A stretch of DNA of 64,000 bases from assembly GCA_022578965.1 (NCBI GenBank), contig MU400640.1:47249-111248 (forward strand), read 5' to 3'. Under the pieces are notes generated by a model. That model did no database searches, was not told where the DNA came from, and was given only the letters and a program-made list of their open reading frames with translations. The position numbers were made by a program, and so were the translations under genes. Every line of letters begins with the position of its first letter. Position 1 is the stretch's first letter. Origin of the DNA: Xylaria sp. FL1777. Its lineage: Eukaryota; Ascomycota; Sordariomycetes; Xylariales; Xylariaceae. Positions 31,981-43,493 of the stretch are shown piece by piece.

Positions 31981-34866
31981 ATGTCTACTCAACAGCCAGC
32001 CGGTATATCCTCACCTAATGATTCCGATTCGGGTTCGGAGCCAAGAAAGTCGAGGTCCCAGGACAGCATCGAAACTAAACATGCCGGGAGTCCGGCTCTC
32101 CCTCTTGCGCCACCTCTGGCAGCCGAAAGCCCCGAGCCGACGGGATCAGCACTAGGCGATGGTCTGTTGCGCCTCTTGAGAATTCGAAAGGGCCCAAGGA
32201 ATGGCGGTTTGGATCTTGATGCAGTATGTAAAATCTCTAGGCTCGGCCAACTTTTCTTTCACTGACTTGGATCAAGGTTGCTACACAACCCAGTATTTGG
32301 GATTCCGAGCACATAGAGGAGTACAAGGCTCTATACATCCATCCGCAATGGGAGAATTATTCTGCTTTCGACCCTTCATTCCGTTGGACATACAGGGAAG
32401 AGAACGCAGTAAGACACAAAGTCGATTGGAAGATAATGGTAAGCGCACGAGTGCAGAAAGGAAAACAAAATCAACAATAGAATTGACTTGATTAGGTCTG
32501 GGTTTGTGTGATGTTTGCCGCTCTGGATATCGATCGAGGCAACATCTCCAACGCGGTTTCGGACAATCTGCTCGACGACCTCGGCCTCACCACCAGCGAC
32601 TATGTGAGTGACAACAATCACTTCTTCTCTAGTAAAGGTCGATTAGGTTTCGTGTCGTCCTAATAACCGGGGTGTAGAATCTTGGCCAAACGCTTTCCAA
32701 GGTCGGATTCCTGCTTGCCGAGCTCCCGTCACAGTTGATCTCGAAACGGTCAGTTGAGTCCTCCTAAAAATAGCAGTGAAGAAAACATCAACTTACTTTG
32801 GTTTCAGTCTCGGCCCGGACCTATGGATCCCCATTCAGATTTGCATATTTAGTTTCATTTCAGGTGCCCAGTTCTTCATCCAAGGTCGAGGTTCGTTCTT
32901 GGCCACCAGATTTCTAGTGTGAGTTGGTTCATGAGCCGGTTATGCAAAGCCCTCGCTTACCGAAACTTATTAGTGCTGTATTTCAAGGAGGATTCATCCC
33001 GTAAGTCTTCACCATCTTGCGAGAGGGAAATCGACATTTTCTGATGAGTAGCAGCGACATGATCCTATACCTAAGTTACTGGTATACTGGTCCAAGGGTA
33101 AGCTTACCCATCTCCACTTGCCTCTTCGTGTCACTTAACTCATCTACGCAGCTCCCCATTAGGTTGGCTTGGTTTTGGACGTCTTCGCAATTAGGTAAGA
33201 TCAATGTTACATATCGGAGATTCTCTCAGCGGCTTACTTACGCACTCATTTCAAGTTGAAATTGGCGTCGGCTTCGCTGCTGTCGGTCTTTTATCCCTTC
33301 GCGGTGTTCTAGGGTATGCAGGCTGGCGATGGTTGTTCCTTGTCGAGTAAGTGAGCCCCTCTACGAATGAGCTTATCGTCGCTAATATGCTTAGGGGCCT
33401 TGCCACTTGTAAGTCAGCATGAAATTCCCGACATGTGAGATACTAATTTCGTTGTAGTCTTGGTTGGACTTGCTTCCTTCTTCTTCATGCCGCAAAGTCC
33501 AGCTAAGACAAAGAGCTGGTGGAACCCTAAGGGGTACTTCACCGAGAGAGAAGTAAAGATCATCGTGAACTCCGGTAAACTTGCCAATTTAGTCAAACCT
33601 GACTATATTCATTTTATTAACTGTACATTTAGTTATCCGAGATGACCCCGGGAAGGCGGGGATGTACAACAGACAAGGTCTCACCGTCGGACAAATTTGG
33701 AAATGCGCAAAGGACTACGACATGTGGCCCCTATACGCTTTAGGATTACTCTTTGGCATTCCGAAGTATCCAGTCAGCCAATATCTGACACTGTCATTTC
33801 GAGGCCTGGGGTTCAACGTCATCCAGAGCAACCTGCTGACGATACCAAATGTTATTGCTTCTTCTATCACTATGTTACTCATCACCGCAGTGAGCGAGTT
33901 GGTTAAGAATAGGAGTTTAGTGGCAATGGCAGAAGATCTCTGGCTCCTCCCCAATTTTGCGGCATTGATTGCACTGCCAGACCCTATCGGTCCTTGGACC
34001 TATTTTGCAATTGCAACTGTCTTATTATCGTTTCCATAGTAAGTACCGAAATTAAGCGCTGATCGAGAACTAAGCTAACCGTGTTCATAGTACTCACCCC
34101 ATACAAGTTGCTGTAAGCTACCTACTTCTGGAGTCATTTTCTTCCCTTTTGGTTGCTTGTGGAGGCAACAACTTCCTATTAGGGTAACGGAATATCTTGG
34201 AAGCATGCAGAGCTCCCCAAACCCGGCGTATTTCATCAGAAAGAGCGATTACTGACCCCAGCAAACAATAGTGGACAAGCCGAAATGCCGGATCAGTCCA
34301 ACAGAGGACAGTTTCTGCAGCGTTAGTACAAAGATTTCTTCGTGCTCGTCGTGATTCTAACTCAGCTGTAGGATCTATAATATATGGGTTCAAGTCAGTG
34401 CAATTATCGGGGCAAACGGTTGGTCACCCTCCTCCTCCTCCTCCTCTTCCTCCTCCTCCTCCTTCTTCTTCTTCTTCTCCTCCTCCGCAAAGTCTTGCAT
34501 TACTAATCAGATTATTCATAGTCTACCAACCGGGGGATAAGCCGCGATATTTCAAAGCAAACACAGGTTTATTAGTCATCTGCATTTGGATGGTGGTAAG
34601 TCCAGATTCTTCTTGCCTTTATATCCCCTTATGTATTCAACAGCTTACGCTATCCATAGGTGGTGCAGTACCCTGGTACCTACCTTTATTACCGACGGAG
34701 GAACACGCAGAAGGCAGAGATATGGGACGCTATGACTCCCGAAGAGCAGGACGAATATAGGAAGACGACAACCGACATTGGTAATAAGCGGTAAGGTTGC
34801 CCCTTCCTTCATTTCCGATTATCTACTTACACTTTAATCAGACTAGATTTCCGTTTCGCGACCTAA
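31981..34866 (+). CDS. MFS transporter, DAL5/allantoate permease-like
   Basis: I reconstruct 18 exons: 31981-32223, 32277-32438, 32496-32603, 32678-32748, 32808-32918, 32974-33000, 33055-33097, 33152-33194, 33256-33346, 33395-33408, 33458-33574, 33633-34038, 34091-34112, 34272-34321, 34372-34418, 34522-34595, 34660-34790 and 34842-34866. Every junction keeps phase and the total is 594 aa. The protein is an anion:cation symporter-type major facilitator with about 12 helices; landmarks are LDIDRGNISNAVSDNLLDDL, LLAELPSQLISKRLGPDLWI, FLATRFLVAVFQGGFIPD, the HPIQVAWTSRNAGSV signature after helix 8-9 and a C-terminal GNKRLDFRFAT. Relatives import allantoate, nicotinate or small carboxylates. Exons 10 (14 nt) and 13 (22 nt) are micro-exons. 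The N-terminal 80 aa are Ser/Pro-rich cytosol. Confidence 0.9.
34428..34486 (+). repeat. (CTC/TTC)n microsatellite inside an intron
   Basis: An almost pure pyrimidine triplet tract with ctc, cct and ttc phases fills much of the intron between transporter exons 15 and 16 (34419-34521). It would lengthen the polypyrimidine region of that intron. Confidence 0.95.
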
Positions 34867-35521
34867 CCCCGCGTATTATCCAAAGCCGAAACTAGATGAG
34901 ACTTTATTCCAGCGTTCAGTAATAATTCTATCCGTCCATAAGTTTACATGTTTGTGGCCGAAGGCTTTTTACTTACGAAGTAAGATAACGGAAAGTCCAA
35001 CGTTAAGTTTACTTAATATCTATTGAAGGGTTGTATAGAAGAGAAAATAAAGGGGGCGAAGCTACCTCTGTACATAACATAAATGTATATACATAGGTAG
35101 CGCATATCTACCATTAAAGCCGCTAATGCTACATGGTATCCTAGGTGATTACTAATAAGACACAATAACAAGTAACACTGAGCTCCTTACTTAGCTTGTG
35201 CGACTCAAGGAGACTCGCTATGAAGTCACCCCTGGACTCACATTCCCCCTTTTTATCGCCATGCTTAAAGGGGGAAGTTCTTCCACGGAAGTCCGAGTCG
35301 TTATCCACAATGATACAATAGCTGCGAAGGTATGGGTTCTCACACTGTAAAATGATCTAGTCTTTATAACTTCGTGACTGGGTCTGATTTCATCACTGTG
35401 AATGAAACAGATCATCGCGCAATTACATAACATATTCACTCTGTACCGTTCACATATACCGAAAACCAAGGAGATCAAGTAATATTTACGACTATTGGAA
35501 TGACTATGAAGGTAATGTATT
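34867..35521. other. Convergent intergenic region
   Basis: It holds the 3' sides of the transporter and HD-domain genes. No supported gene; a minus-strand frame at 35218-35478 has no recognisable content. Confidence 0.5.
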
Positions 35522-36187
35522 CTAAGCTAACGTAGGTATCACATTTGTATCGGAAAATGCTGCTTCATCTCCCCACCACTCAAGGAACTCTCTCATTCTT
35601 TGAGTTCTTTCCTCTGCAAGTTGTCGTCCAACATCCGTTTTCATCATGCTATGTATCTTCAGGAGCTTGTCGTGGAAGTGGTGAATCGAGTCGGTCATAG
35701 GAGCATTGGTCCTCGCTCCGGTATAGGTAAAGACTCTGCCGATCCCAATGCTTCCAATGGCATCAAGACGATCAGCGTCTTGAACAACGGCAAGCTCCGG
35801 GTACAACTTGATCAGCTCCTGGACTCGAGCGGGATCCTTGACCTCGCTCGAGTAGCTCACGCCATGACAGATTGCCTGAATTTTCTTGGCCAGCTCCTCG
35901 CTGGCGCCGTACGAGATAAGAAGATCGTACACCAGGGACGAGGCGTCTTCTCCTGGCTTCAGATACTTCCTGTCGCCTACGTCATGAAGGAGGGCCGAAA
36001 GAATAACGACCTGTGGGTCTCTCTCGGACGCATTGATAGCGTGGGCATGGATGTGCTTGGCGAGGCCGAGGACGCGTAGGATGTGATTGAAATCATGAGA
36101 GCCATCGTAGTTTGCCATATACGCCTCTACATACTTGCTTACGGCAGCAATAAGACTGTCGTTTGCGGACGCGTCTATCGAAGCCAT
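35522..36187 (-). CDS. HD-domain phosphohydrolase
   Basis: Single-exon, 221 aa. The ATG at 36187 is preferred because the frame extends to 36217 only through a TTG. It belongs to the HD superfamily of metal-dependent phosphohydrolases (the small YedJ/YPG-type group). Metal ligands are visible as H in SHDFNHILRV (about 35), HD in ILSALLHDVGDRKY (about 73-74) and D in VVQDADRLDAIGSIG (about 142). The C-terminal helices (HFHDKLLKIHSMMKTDVGRQ and REFLEWWGDE) match the family. It is probably cytosolic and may act on nucleotides or other phosphate esters; substrate unknown. Confidence 0.92.
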   Translation of the reverse strand: MASIDASANDSLIAAVSKYVEAYMANYDGSHDFNHILRVLGLAKHIHAHAINASERDPQVVILSALLHDVGDRKYLKPGEDASSLVYDLLISYGASEELAKKIQAICHGVSYSSEVKDPARVQELIKLYPELAVVQDADRLDAIGSIGIGRVFTYTGARTNAPMTDSIHHFHDKLLKIHSMMKTDVGRQLAEERTQRMREFLEWWGDEAAFSDTNVIPTLA

Positions 36188-38908
36188 GGTGATCCACTGG
36201 TCTAAGAAGACAAACAAGCGACAGTGCGTTAGTGTGTGAAATTAAGCGCTCGGTGGTACCCTGTCCGGTGGGGAAAGCTCACGGGACTACTCAGTAAGTA
36301 AGGATTACCAGTAGCGAAGGTGATTTGCTGGGGGGCTCATACCAGATCCGGAAAGTAGGTAGGGAGACAGACGCGGCAAGCAGGAAGAGGAGGTGAAGTG
36401 CAGAAGTGCATGCAGCTGGGTTCCTGGGTTCCAGGGTGTAGTAAGAAATTGTATGCACGGCGATATGCAAATCACTGCGAGTCCGTGACCGTGGATGACC
36501 GGGGATGGCCTACGAATATTCAGTCAATGTTGTCTCAGCTCCAGCTCACCATGGGAAGACTCGGAAGATGGGTTTCTGTTGAAGACTGTGGCAGTTAAGG
36601 CGTCCTTGATGAGATATTGTAAGTATTATAGAGGCGGTACAAGAGAGCTGCTATGGTAACCGGTGGCCGCTGCCTGGGTTGATCATGTGACCTGCTGGGT
36701 CAAACCACCGAATCAGAATGCTTGAAATGCACCGCCAAGTCCAAGGTAGGCAGGCGATGATTCAGCCGGCGAGAGTTTCCCTCCTCCGGTATGCTCTTAA
36801 CCCTTTGGGGTTAGAGTCCGAGCTAGCTTATGCAAGCTATCCAATTAGAATGCAGCCCAGCTACACTGCAGTATAACTGCGTACAAGGTGCGCCCTCGTC
36901 GCCCAAAGTGCACAATTTGACTCTCTCTCCCACGGCAACATTCTCTTTTCCACTTTAAAAGTCACTGGCCACTGAGACCACTGGGACACGGACATGGGCC
37001 GTTGATTACAGCCTGCTTAATCCGCGTACGGTGTAGCCCCGAATTCCTCGAGGAGGAAAGCCCTCTTTCCTGTTTTTCCGTGTGACTCCGTCCGCATACC
37101 CGCCGAAGCTAGATAATGACCTGCAGGCTGCACCACCCCGACTAGGTGTCAACTCACACCCTCACCGATGTCGTTGACTTCATTCAGGTGAGATGCGTCT
37201 TTCGTCGCCCGACCAGTGAGGAGGGCCGGGCGGCGGGACACCGAAGGTGGGCGACACATTGCACCACCGGACAGCACTCAGCACCGGGCACGCAACACGA
37301 GCGATTCACTATTGGTGTCTTTGATCTAGACGGCCGCGGAAACCCTCAGTCTAGAATTGCGAGTAGATATCATACTCGACATACCTAGACATACGGAGCA
37401 AACGGCTATTTTTTCTATTTGACTATACAAAAGAACATGGAGACGATACGGCTTAGATGGGGATGTTCCTCTTCGCTGTTCCGAGTGAAGACCTGGCGAG
37501 AAGCAGCCAACCCACACACATACAGTAGAGACACATCGCTCAGAAAAAAAAACTTCGGCCGAAGAATCTGACTGTTTTCTTCTTCTCTTTCACATATCAG
37601 AAGGACATTTCCAAGTGGATAAACTTTTTGCGCACCAATCAACTCGCCATGATGGCCTGCATGATCCCAACTGCATCACAGCACTAGACATTGACATCAC
37701 GAGCTAATCCAGGAACGAATGCCTTCCTACACCTCTATTAACACCGTACCCCTGTTATATATCGTCTACCTCGCTGATCACCTAGCTAAAACCCACATGG
37801 CGAATCCCGTTTATCCCTTTGTACGGTAGAGGGACCGATGCTCACGACGCCTCCGATGATGGAAGAGACATGGAAAAAGGGGGGTCCACACAGAGCTTTC
37901 GGAGCGGTGCTTGCTTATCCTGCAGCCACAGACCCGAGCATCGATGATGGCGGCCGTCATTGGCGGGCACAATGCATGCCGTGGTGTGATGGGTGGTAAG
38001 CTGCTGCTAGTATTGGCTCTGTGCAGATCGCTTACGGCCAATCACTGTGCGCGTCTAGACGCCCAATCACCTCCTCCCGGCTAGTCCATCCTTGTTTTTG
38101 CCCTTGTCTTCCGCCAATCTGCCTATCCGCCATAGTCGTGTGCCCTCTCTCTACTGAGTAGACTCCCAAGACCCGACCCCTCTTCTCCCCCATTGCTGCT
38201 ATTTCTGTTATCTCCGCCCCATGCTGCTGTTTACTTACTGCCATCAGTACCCATGTCCAAGGTTCCCCACTCCCACCCCACGTTGCTTAACCGCCGGGTC
38301 CAGTACGGCTGACTCGCACCGAAAGTTCTGCCAAATCGAGTGTTTGTGTGCCCCCAGAGAATTGTTCGAGTGATGGCTATCGTCTTGGCTGATGTGTACG
38401 GGCCAATGAGAGGCCAGACTCCCCCGTCATGATCCGAACTCCCTGGCTTGATCGTTAGTTAGAGCCCTTGCATGGTGGAAGCTGTACCGGCAGGCTGCTC
38501 CCAACATCGCCTCGTGTGATGGTCGTTCCAACTGGTCCTTGGGGTTGCGTCCTTGGGCCCCCAATTGTATAATAGAGCCTGCATCTCCGCCCTCCTGTTT
38601 CCTTTCCTCTCTTTCTTTCCTCAGCAAGCATTCACTTTCTCAAAACTAGTTTCTTGTTTTCTCTCTTCCCTTGTTCTATTTTCTCTTTACGCTTGATAGA
38701 GCTGTGCTCTTCTTGCATCATAATATTCAGCCTATTTTTTCTCATACCAAAAAATCATACTCAAAATTCACAGTTGCCGGTCAACTACCCCCTTAATCCC
38801 ACCGAATCCCTAATAGAATCTTGAAACTAGTTTTCTTGCTCAAAACGAGTCCCTTGAATAATTTCAATTAAAAGAAACGACAACTTTTGTGATAGCAACA
38901 TCAACATA
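36188..38908. promoter_or_regulatory. 2.7-kb upstream region of esdC-type gene
   Basis: A long gene-free stretch between divergent genes. It contains several CCAAT words (for example 38039-38043 and 38404), a perfect 12-bp palindrome gcgtctagacgc at 38051-38062, an A8 tract near 37542, and a long pyrimidine-rich leader (about 38585-38720) followed by an A-rich stretch just before the ATG at 38909. The frames at 36398, 37146, 37811 and 38032 are short and unsupported. A long 5' leader would fit a developmentally controlled gene. Confidence 0.45.
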
Positions 38909-39757
38909 ATGGCGACCATCCAGCTGTCTTTCTCTCTTCGCGTTTCTTCCGGTGTCAAGTCCGTCCACTTGCTCGGTTCCTGGGACAACTACGTCGGTCA
39001 GATTCCCCTTTCCAAGGACAAGTCTTCCTCCAAGTCCGGATCATGGAAGGGCACTTTCCGATTTCAGGGCAACCTCGAAGCCGGCCAGCGCTACTGGTAC
39101 TACTACATCATCGACGGCTACCACGTCTCTCACAACCCTAGTGAGCCCTCAACCGTCGAGCCCACCACTGGCCGAGAACTCAACATCCTCGATGTCCCCA
39201 AGGACAAGTCGAGCAAATCATCCAAGTCTTCCCACAGCTCCAGCAAGAGCTCGTCAAGGCACCACTCTTCTTCGCACAGGTCGTCAAAGCACTCTATTGG
39301 TCTTGATATTCCCAAGGGCCGCCCACTGTCAGTCTCTCAGATCGTAGCACCCAAGCCCATGTCGCCTCATGCCACACGCAACATCCTGGATGCCGACTAC
39401 TACGACGACGAGCACATTGACGAGCTTACTGCTCGCTTTGGAAGCGCTGACCTCGATGACGCTGAATATATCACGGACTTCAGCTCGTCTCCCGTGTCAT
39501 CGTCAGGCTCAAGCCTCTCGTACCGATCAGACAGTTCGTCACCATCCTCATCGGTTTCTGGCTACAGCACGCCCGCCTCAGACTGCAGCAGCTGCACTTG
39601 TGAACGCTACGGTATCACGCGCAAGGGTGACCGTGTCAAGATTGACTGCGGCGGCTCCCGCTGTGGCTACAGTGACGACGACGCCTCGTGCTCGAGCGAC
39701 GAGGAGGAATACGTATCGCGCTCCTCGCGCCGCAACGGCATTGTCATGCGCTCGTGA
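38909..39757 (+). CDS. esdC: EsdC-type protein with AMPK-beta glycogen-binding domain
   Basis: Single-exon, 282 aa. The N-terminal 100 residues form a CBM48/AMPK-beta-like glycogen-binding fold: IQLSFSLRVSSGVKSVHLLG, SWDNYVGQIPLSKD, GSWKGTFRFQG, RYWYYYIIDGYHVSHNPSEP (aromatic carbohydrate-contact residues). Then come a Ser/Lys/His-rich linker, a conserved RNILDADYYDDEHIDELTAR block, a Ser-rich stretch and a C-terminal Cys cluster (CSSCTCERYGI, CGGSRCGYSDDD). In Aspergillus nidulans EsdC is required for early sexual development; homologues are often mislabelled as GTP-binding proteins, but no GTPase motif is present. Codon usage is C-ending and biased, which suggests strong expression. Confidence 0.88.
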   Translation: MATIQLSFSLRVSSGVKSVHLLGSWDNYVGQIPLSKDKSSSKSGSWKGTFRFQGNLEAGQRYWYYYIIDGYHVSHNPSEPSTVEPTTGRELNILDVPKDKSSKSSKSSHSSSKSSSRHHSSSHRSSKHSIGLDIPKGRPLSVSQIVAPKPMSPHATRNILDADYYDDEHIDELTARFGSADLDDAEYITDFSSSPVSSSGSSLSYRSDSSSPSSSVSGYSTPASDCSSCTCERYGITRKGDRVKIDCGGSRCGYSDDDASCSSDEEEYVSRSSRRNGIVMRS

Positions 39758-41579
39758 ATGAACTTTCATCCATAGCAGGCGATGAAGAAGGAAAACTAAA
39801 CTACGGAAGAACTTAATGATTTTGCCTTAATATTGGAGATAGAGGAGGGGTATTATCTTCCTGCCCTGCCCTGCCCCACCAACCACCGCTGCAACCAGCA
39901 ACTGGAAGGCCGACGATAGAGACTATCTTGGCCGTTCGCTCATTTTACGCGGAGAGGGACTATCCCTCTCCGCCCTGTTGTTCCATTGCAATCCGCGCGG
40001 TTCAGCGTCGACAGGCCTAGCGATCAGATCTCGCGAGGACCCAAGCCGGTCTTGGCTGTCTTCGCAGTCTGATTCGCTAAATTCGATAAATATAGCCTGT
40101 CGCACTGCAATCTGCGCACCCACCCCCCTTGGGTCGATGCTGCGGCCCCCACGATTAGACGCCAAAACCCCACCCTGTTCCAGCTCCAGTGGCTTGGTAA
40201 TGTGCAAAAACACCCTGCCTTGCCGCCATGGAAGGAGCGCGGGTCTAGTCTACATCGTGCGCTCGTTTCGTATGTTCTGACAAACTGCTGTCTCGAGCAT
40301 GCTTGGCTTGGATCATTCTTCATTGTATATATTTTCAATTCCACCCCAGCCAAGTGCAGTCAATCCGATCCTGCTCCAGCAACAAAACAACCCCGCCATC
40401 ATAGCGAGCCCCTTGGTTCCTGTAGATGGCATTCAAAGTGAGATCCCGGATTTGATCTGGGCAAGCCACACCAGACTCAGCGGTTTGAGGGGATACCCTA
40501 TCGTAGGCGTTTCCCCCAAACTACTGTGTCTTTTAGCCCAAGTAGGATGGAGAGATGTAAGCGACAGATGTTGGAAAAGACTTGGAAAGATTGATTAGCT
40601 GCCGGATTCTCCTTGGATGCTAGTTGTCGCTTGCAGTCTCTCGGCCTAGATAAATTCCATAGATGACGTTTGAATCTATTTACGATAACGAGAAACCCCA
40701 CTGTCTTTGTTCTGCTCCTGTGAAATTGTGTCCCTTTCATTTACGAAATGTAAACGTTACCTCGATGAGGTAGATCACTGTTCTACTGTATCTACTTGAC
40801 ATATGTACCTCCCAATTTACTACGTAGTATACTGCGTATGCCTGGGCGTCTGTGGACCCCCTCTTGGACTTGCGGTGAACAAAGGAGGAGGCTAGGCTAT
40901 AGTATTCGCGGGGTCGGAGTATAAGGTATCCCTTGCTTGACTAAGCGATTACTCGGAAAGACGAAGCGAGAAGATAGTGCCAAGTCAAAAGCAATATATG
41001 GAATAGGTAGTTTACTAAATATAATACAACCCATCAAGCAGGGATATACCTGGTGCGAAGAGTCACAAAACATGAGATATCGGATACAAATCACAAAACA
41101 TAAGATCAGATTCACCGCAGCGTTTATAATTCATCGTTTAATTGGTATGGGAAAACGCTGCTAACCCAACATGCTTCTCCCCAGTTCCTAGCCAGGGCCC
41201 TCCTGGTCAGAGTGCTGAAGCTATCTGGTATCCTTGTGTAAACAAACGATTCCATTGCGTGCCATCAAAACGTGGTCAGCCACGGTGTTGTTCTGTGCGA
41301 ACAACATAACAAACAAAACAAACAAAAAGAACAGAAAATGTAAAATGTTCCCGCCCCATAAGACCCGTAACCGATAAAGTAGGTAGATGGGATGTGTGGT
41401 CGTACCCCCCTCCCCGTCTTGAACACCAGGCGCCTCTCATCTTTCTTTTTGTCCAATCGTAGCTGCCTTCCTTCGTCTATCGCCGAACGCCGAATTATGC
41501 GCATTGGTAGTATTATACAGTAGAAAAGGCGTGGTGTGTATGTCCACAAGGTGTGTGGCCCCAAGATTGCAGTAGCCAG
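39758..41579. other. Convergent intergenic region, 1.8 kb
   Basis: Between the 3' ends of esdC and mpe1. No supported gene. A cctgccctgccctgcccc tract lies at 39861-39878 and an aacaaaacaaacaaaaag stretch near 41307-41324. Small frames on both strands overlap one another without recognisable content. Confidence 0.5.
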
Positions 41580-43493
41580 TTATAGCTCTCTGTAGTCACT
41601 GGGCCGTACTCGGCGCTGTCGGTTCTGATGACGTCCTGGATTGACGGGTTTCCGGAAATAGGCTTCATCGTCGTTGTTCGGCGTCGTAAAATTAGGCCGT
41701 GGTTGTTGTTGATTGTTGTTGAAGGCATTCGTACCCGTATTCATATTCATGAATCCCATACCGCCCATTCCCCCAGCATTCATACCGAAATTACCTCCGA
41801 ACATGCCATTCATCATGGCCGGATTGAACGCTCCGTTCATACCCATCATAGGGTTCATCATTGGATTAATGCCCATCATGCCCATGTTCATATTAGGTTG
41901 ACCGAACCCATTCATATTCATAGGAAATGGTATCATGTTGGGCATACCGCCCATCCCGTTTATGCCAGGCATCATGTTTTGCATCTCCTTGGCTTCTTGA
42001 GCACGTTGCATAGCTTTGGGGGCTTTAGGAATCTTGGGGTTCTCCATCAATTCATCTGCTGGCCGCTTTTTGGTAGCAGGTTCCGTGGTCTTAGATGCAT
42101 CATTAGGTTCAGTTGAAGAACTAGGTGTAACAGACGCCTTCGGCATCTTTGGTGACTGAGGTTTTACTTCGGCATTTGTTGATATCAGTGAGTTTGCCTT
42201 CTCTGGGGGACCGGGAGACTCGGTCTTGGTAGGGGCTGACTGCAGTATTTCTTTCTTCTCGGAAGGCGACTGTGGCTGAGGCTTGTCTACCAGTGGACTT
42301 TGAGACCGTTCTTTCACCTTAGCAATCTCTCGTTCTTTTAGATAGTCCTGAATCTTTGTGGAAGCTTCGTCATCAGGCTTTAGATCATCAATGAGCACTC
42401 CATCAGTCTGACATCCAGGGCAGATGAAATCGCTCTCGATAAGGGCATTAGTGATGCAATCATTGCAATACGTCTTCTCACAGCACGGTGTCTTCATTGG
42501 GTCTATGAACATCCTGTTGTCGATGGAGCACAACAATCCTTTCTCTTCTAGCTCCTTGTCCTCAGCGGAGGCCGCTTTTTGTGCCGCCGCCGATGACTTA
42601 GTCTTGGCCTGGAACTGCTCCCAACTTGCTTTGTCAGGTTCTGCAATCACAAATTCACCATCTGCGTTCACCATCAAACCAGAAGGGGGCTTCACTTCCT
42701 CGCCATCGGCACCAGTCTGCTGCAAAGCCGACTTGTCCACTGTCTTGAGAAATGAACGAGGGATACCCGTGGTACGTTTGACTCGAGGGCGGTTATCGAA
42801 TTCAGGGTTATCATTAGTCGGGCATAATTGAATCCAGTGGCCTTTCTGCCCACAACGATAACAAATGTACCCATTCGGAGGTTCATGGTCGGGAACATTG
42901 GCGGGCTTCTTGCTGCCTGGCTTGTATACAGCAGTTTTCCTATAGTACTAGTTAGTGACGGAATACAAATGAATCTGTGCCTTACTTACTGAGACATCTC
43001 TTCTTGTTGTGCTGTCCATTGATCAGATTCAGCCTGGAACATTGCCATCATCTTCTCCTCCTCAGTCAGAGCAGCGCTCATCTGTGAAAGACCTGTCGTC
43101 GCCGGCTTCGTCACTTTGGTAATCGCTTCTTTCCGACTCGAGTTTTTCGCGCTCGAGGGCATTTTTCCCGACACATAGCGAGCCGCGCGACCGGCGCCCG
43201 GCTTTTGCGGGGGTAAACGGCGTGCCACAACTGTCGTGGACCGTGGGATAATAGTGGTATCGTCATCGTATTCTAGAAAACTATTAGAAACTAAAACTAA
43301 AAAATCGTAGACGAAACTTACCTTCACTACCATCGTCGGTATAGATAGCAAGATCAAAATCTGAGCCATCACCCAGACCACTTTTGATGATGATGTCACG
43401 CTTCAGCTCAAATACTGAAATGCCAGTACCATCAAACTCGACCCTTGTCGGCTCCTTTTGAGACTTGAACTTGAAGAACACAGAAGAAGTCAT
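41580..43493 (-). CDS. mpe1: Mpe1/RBBP6-type pre-mRNA 3'-end processing factor
   Basis: Three exons on the minus strand (43322-43493, 42990-43272, 41580-42939) encode 604 aa. Mpe1 is a subunit of the cleavage and polyadenylation factor in the nucleus. Domains in order: DWNN ubiquitin-like domain (SSVFFKFKSQKEPTRVEFDG, about 1-80), a CCHC zinc knuckle (CYRCGQKGHWIQLC, about 175-190) and a RING/U-box-like domain (CSIDNRMFIDPMKTPCCEKT, YCNDCI, CPGC, about 295-345). The C-terminal third is rich in Met, Asn and Gly (GMGGMPNMIPFPMNMNGFG) and ends in an Arg-rich tail. Both introns keep phase and rebuild conserved sequence. Yeast Mpe1 is shorter; the Met/Asn-rich tail is typical of moulds. Confidence 0.95.
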
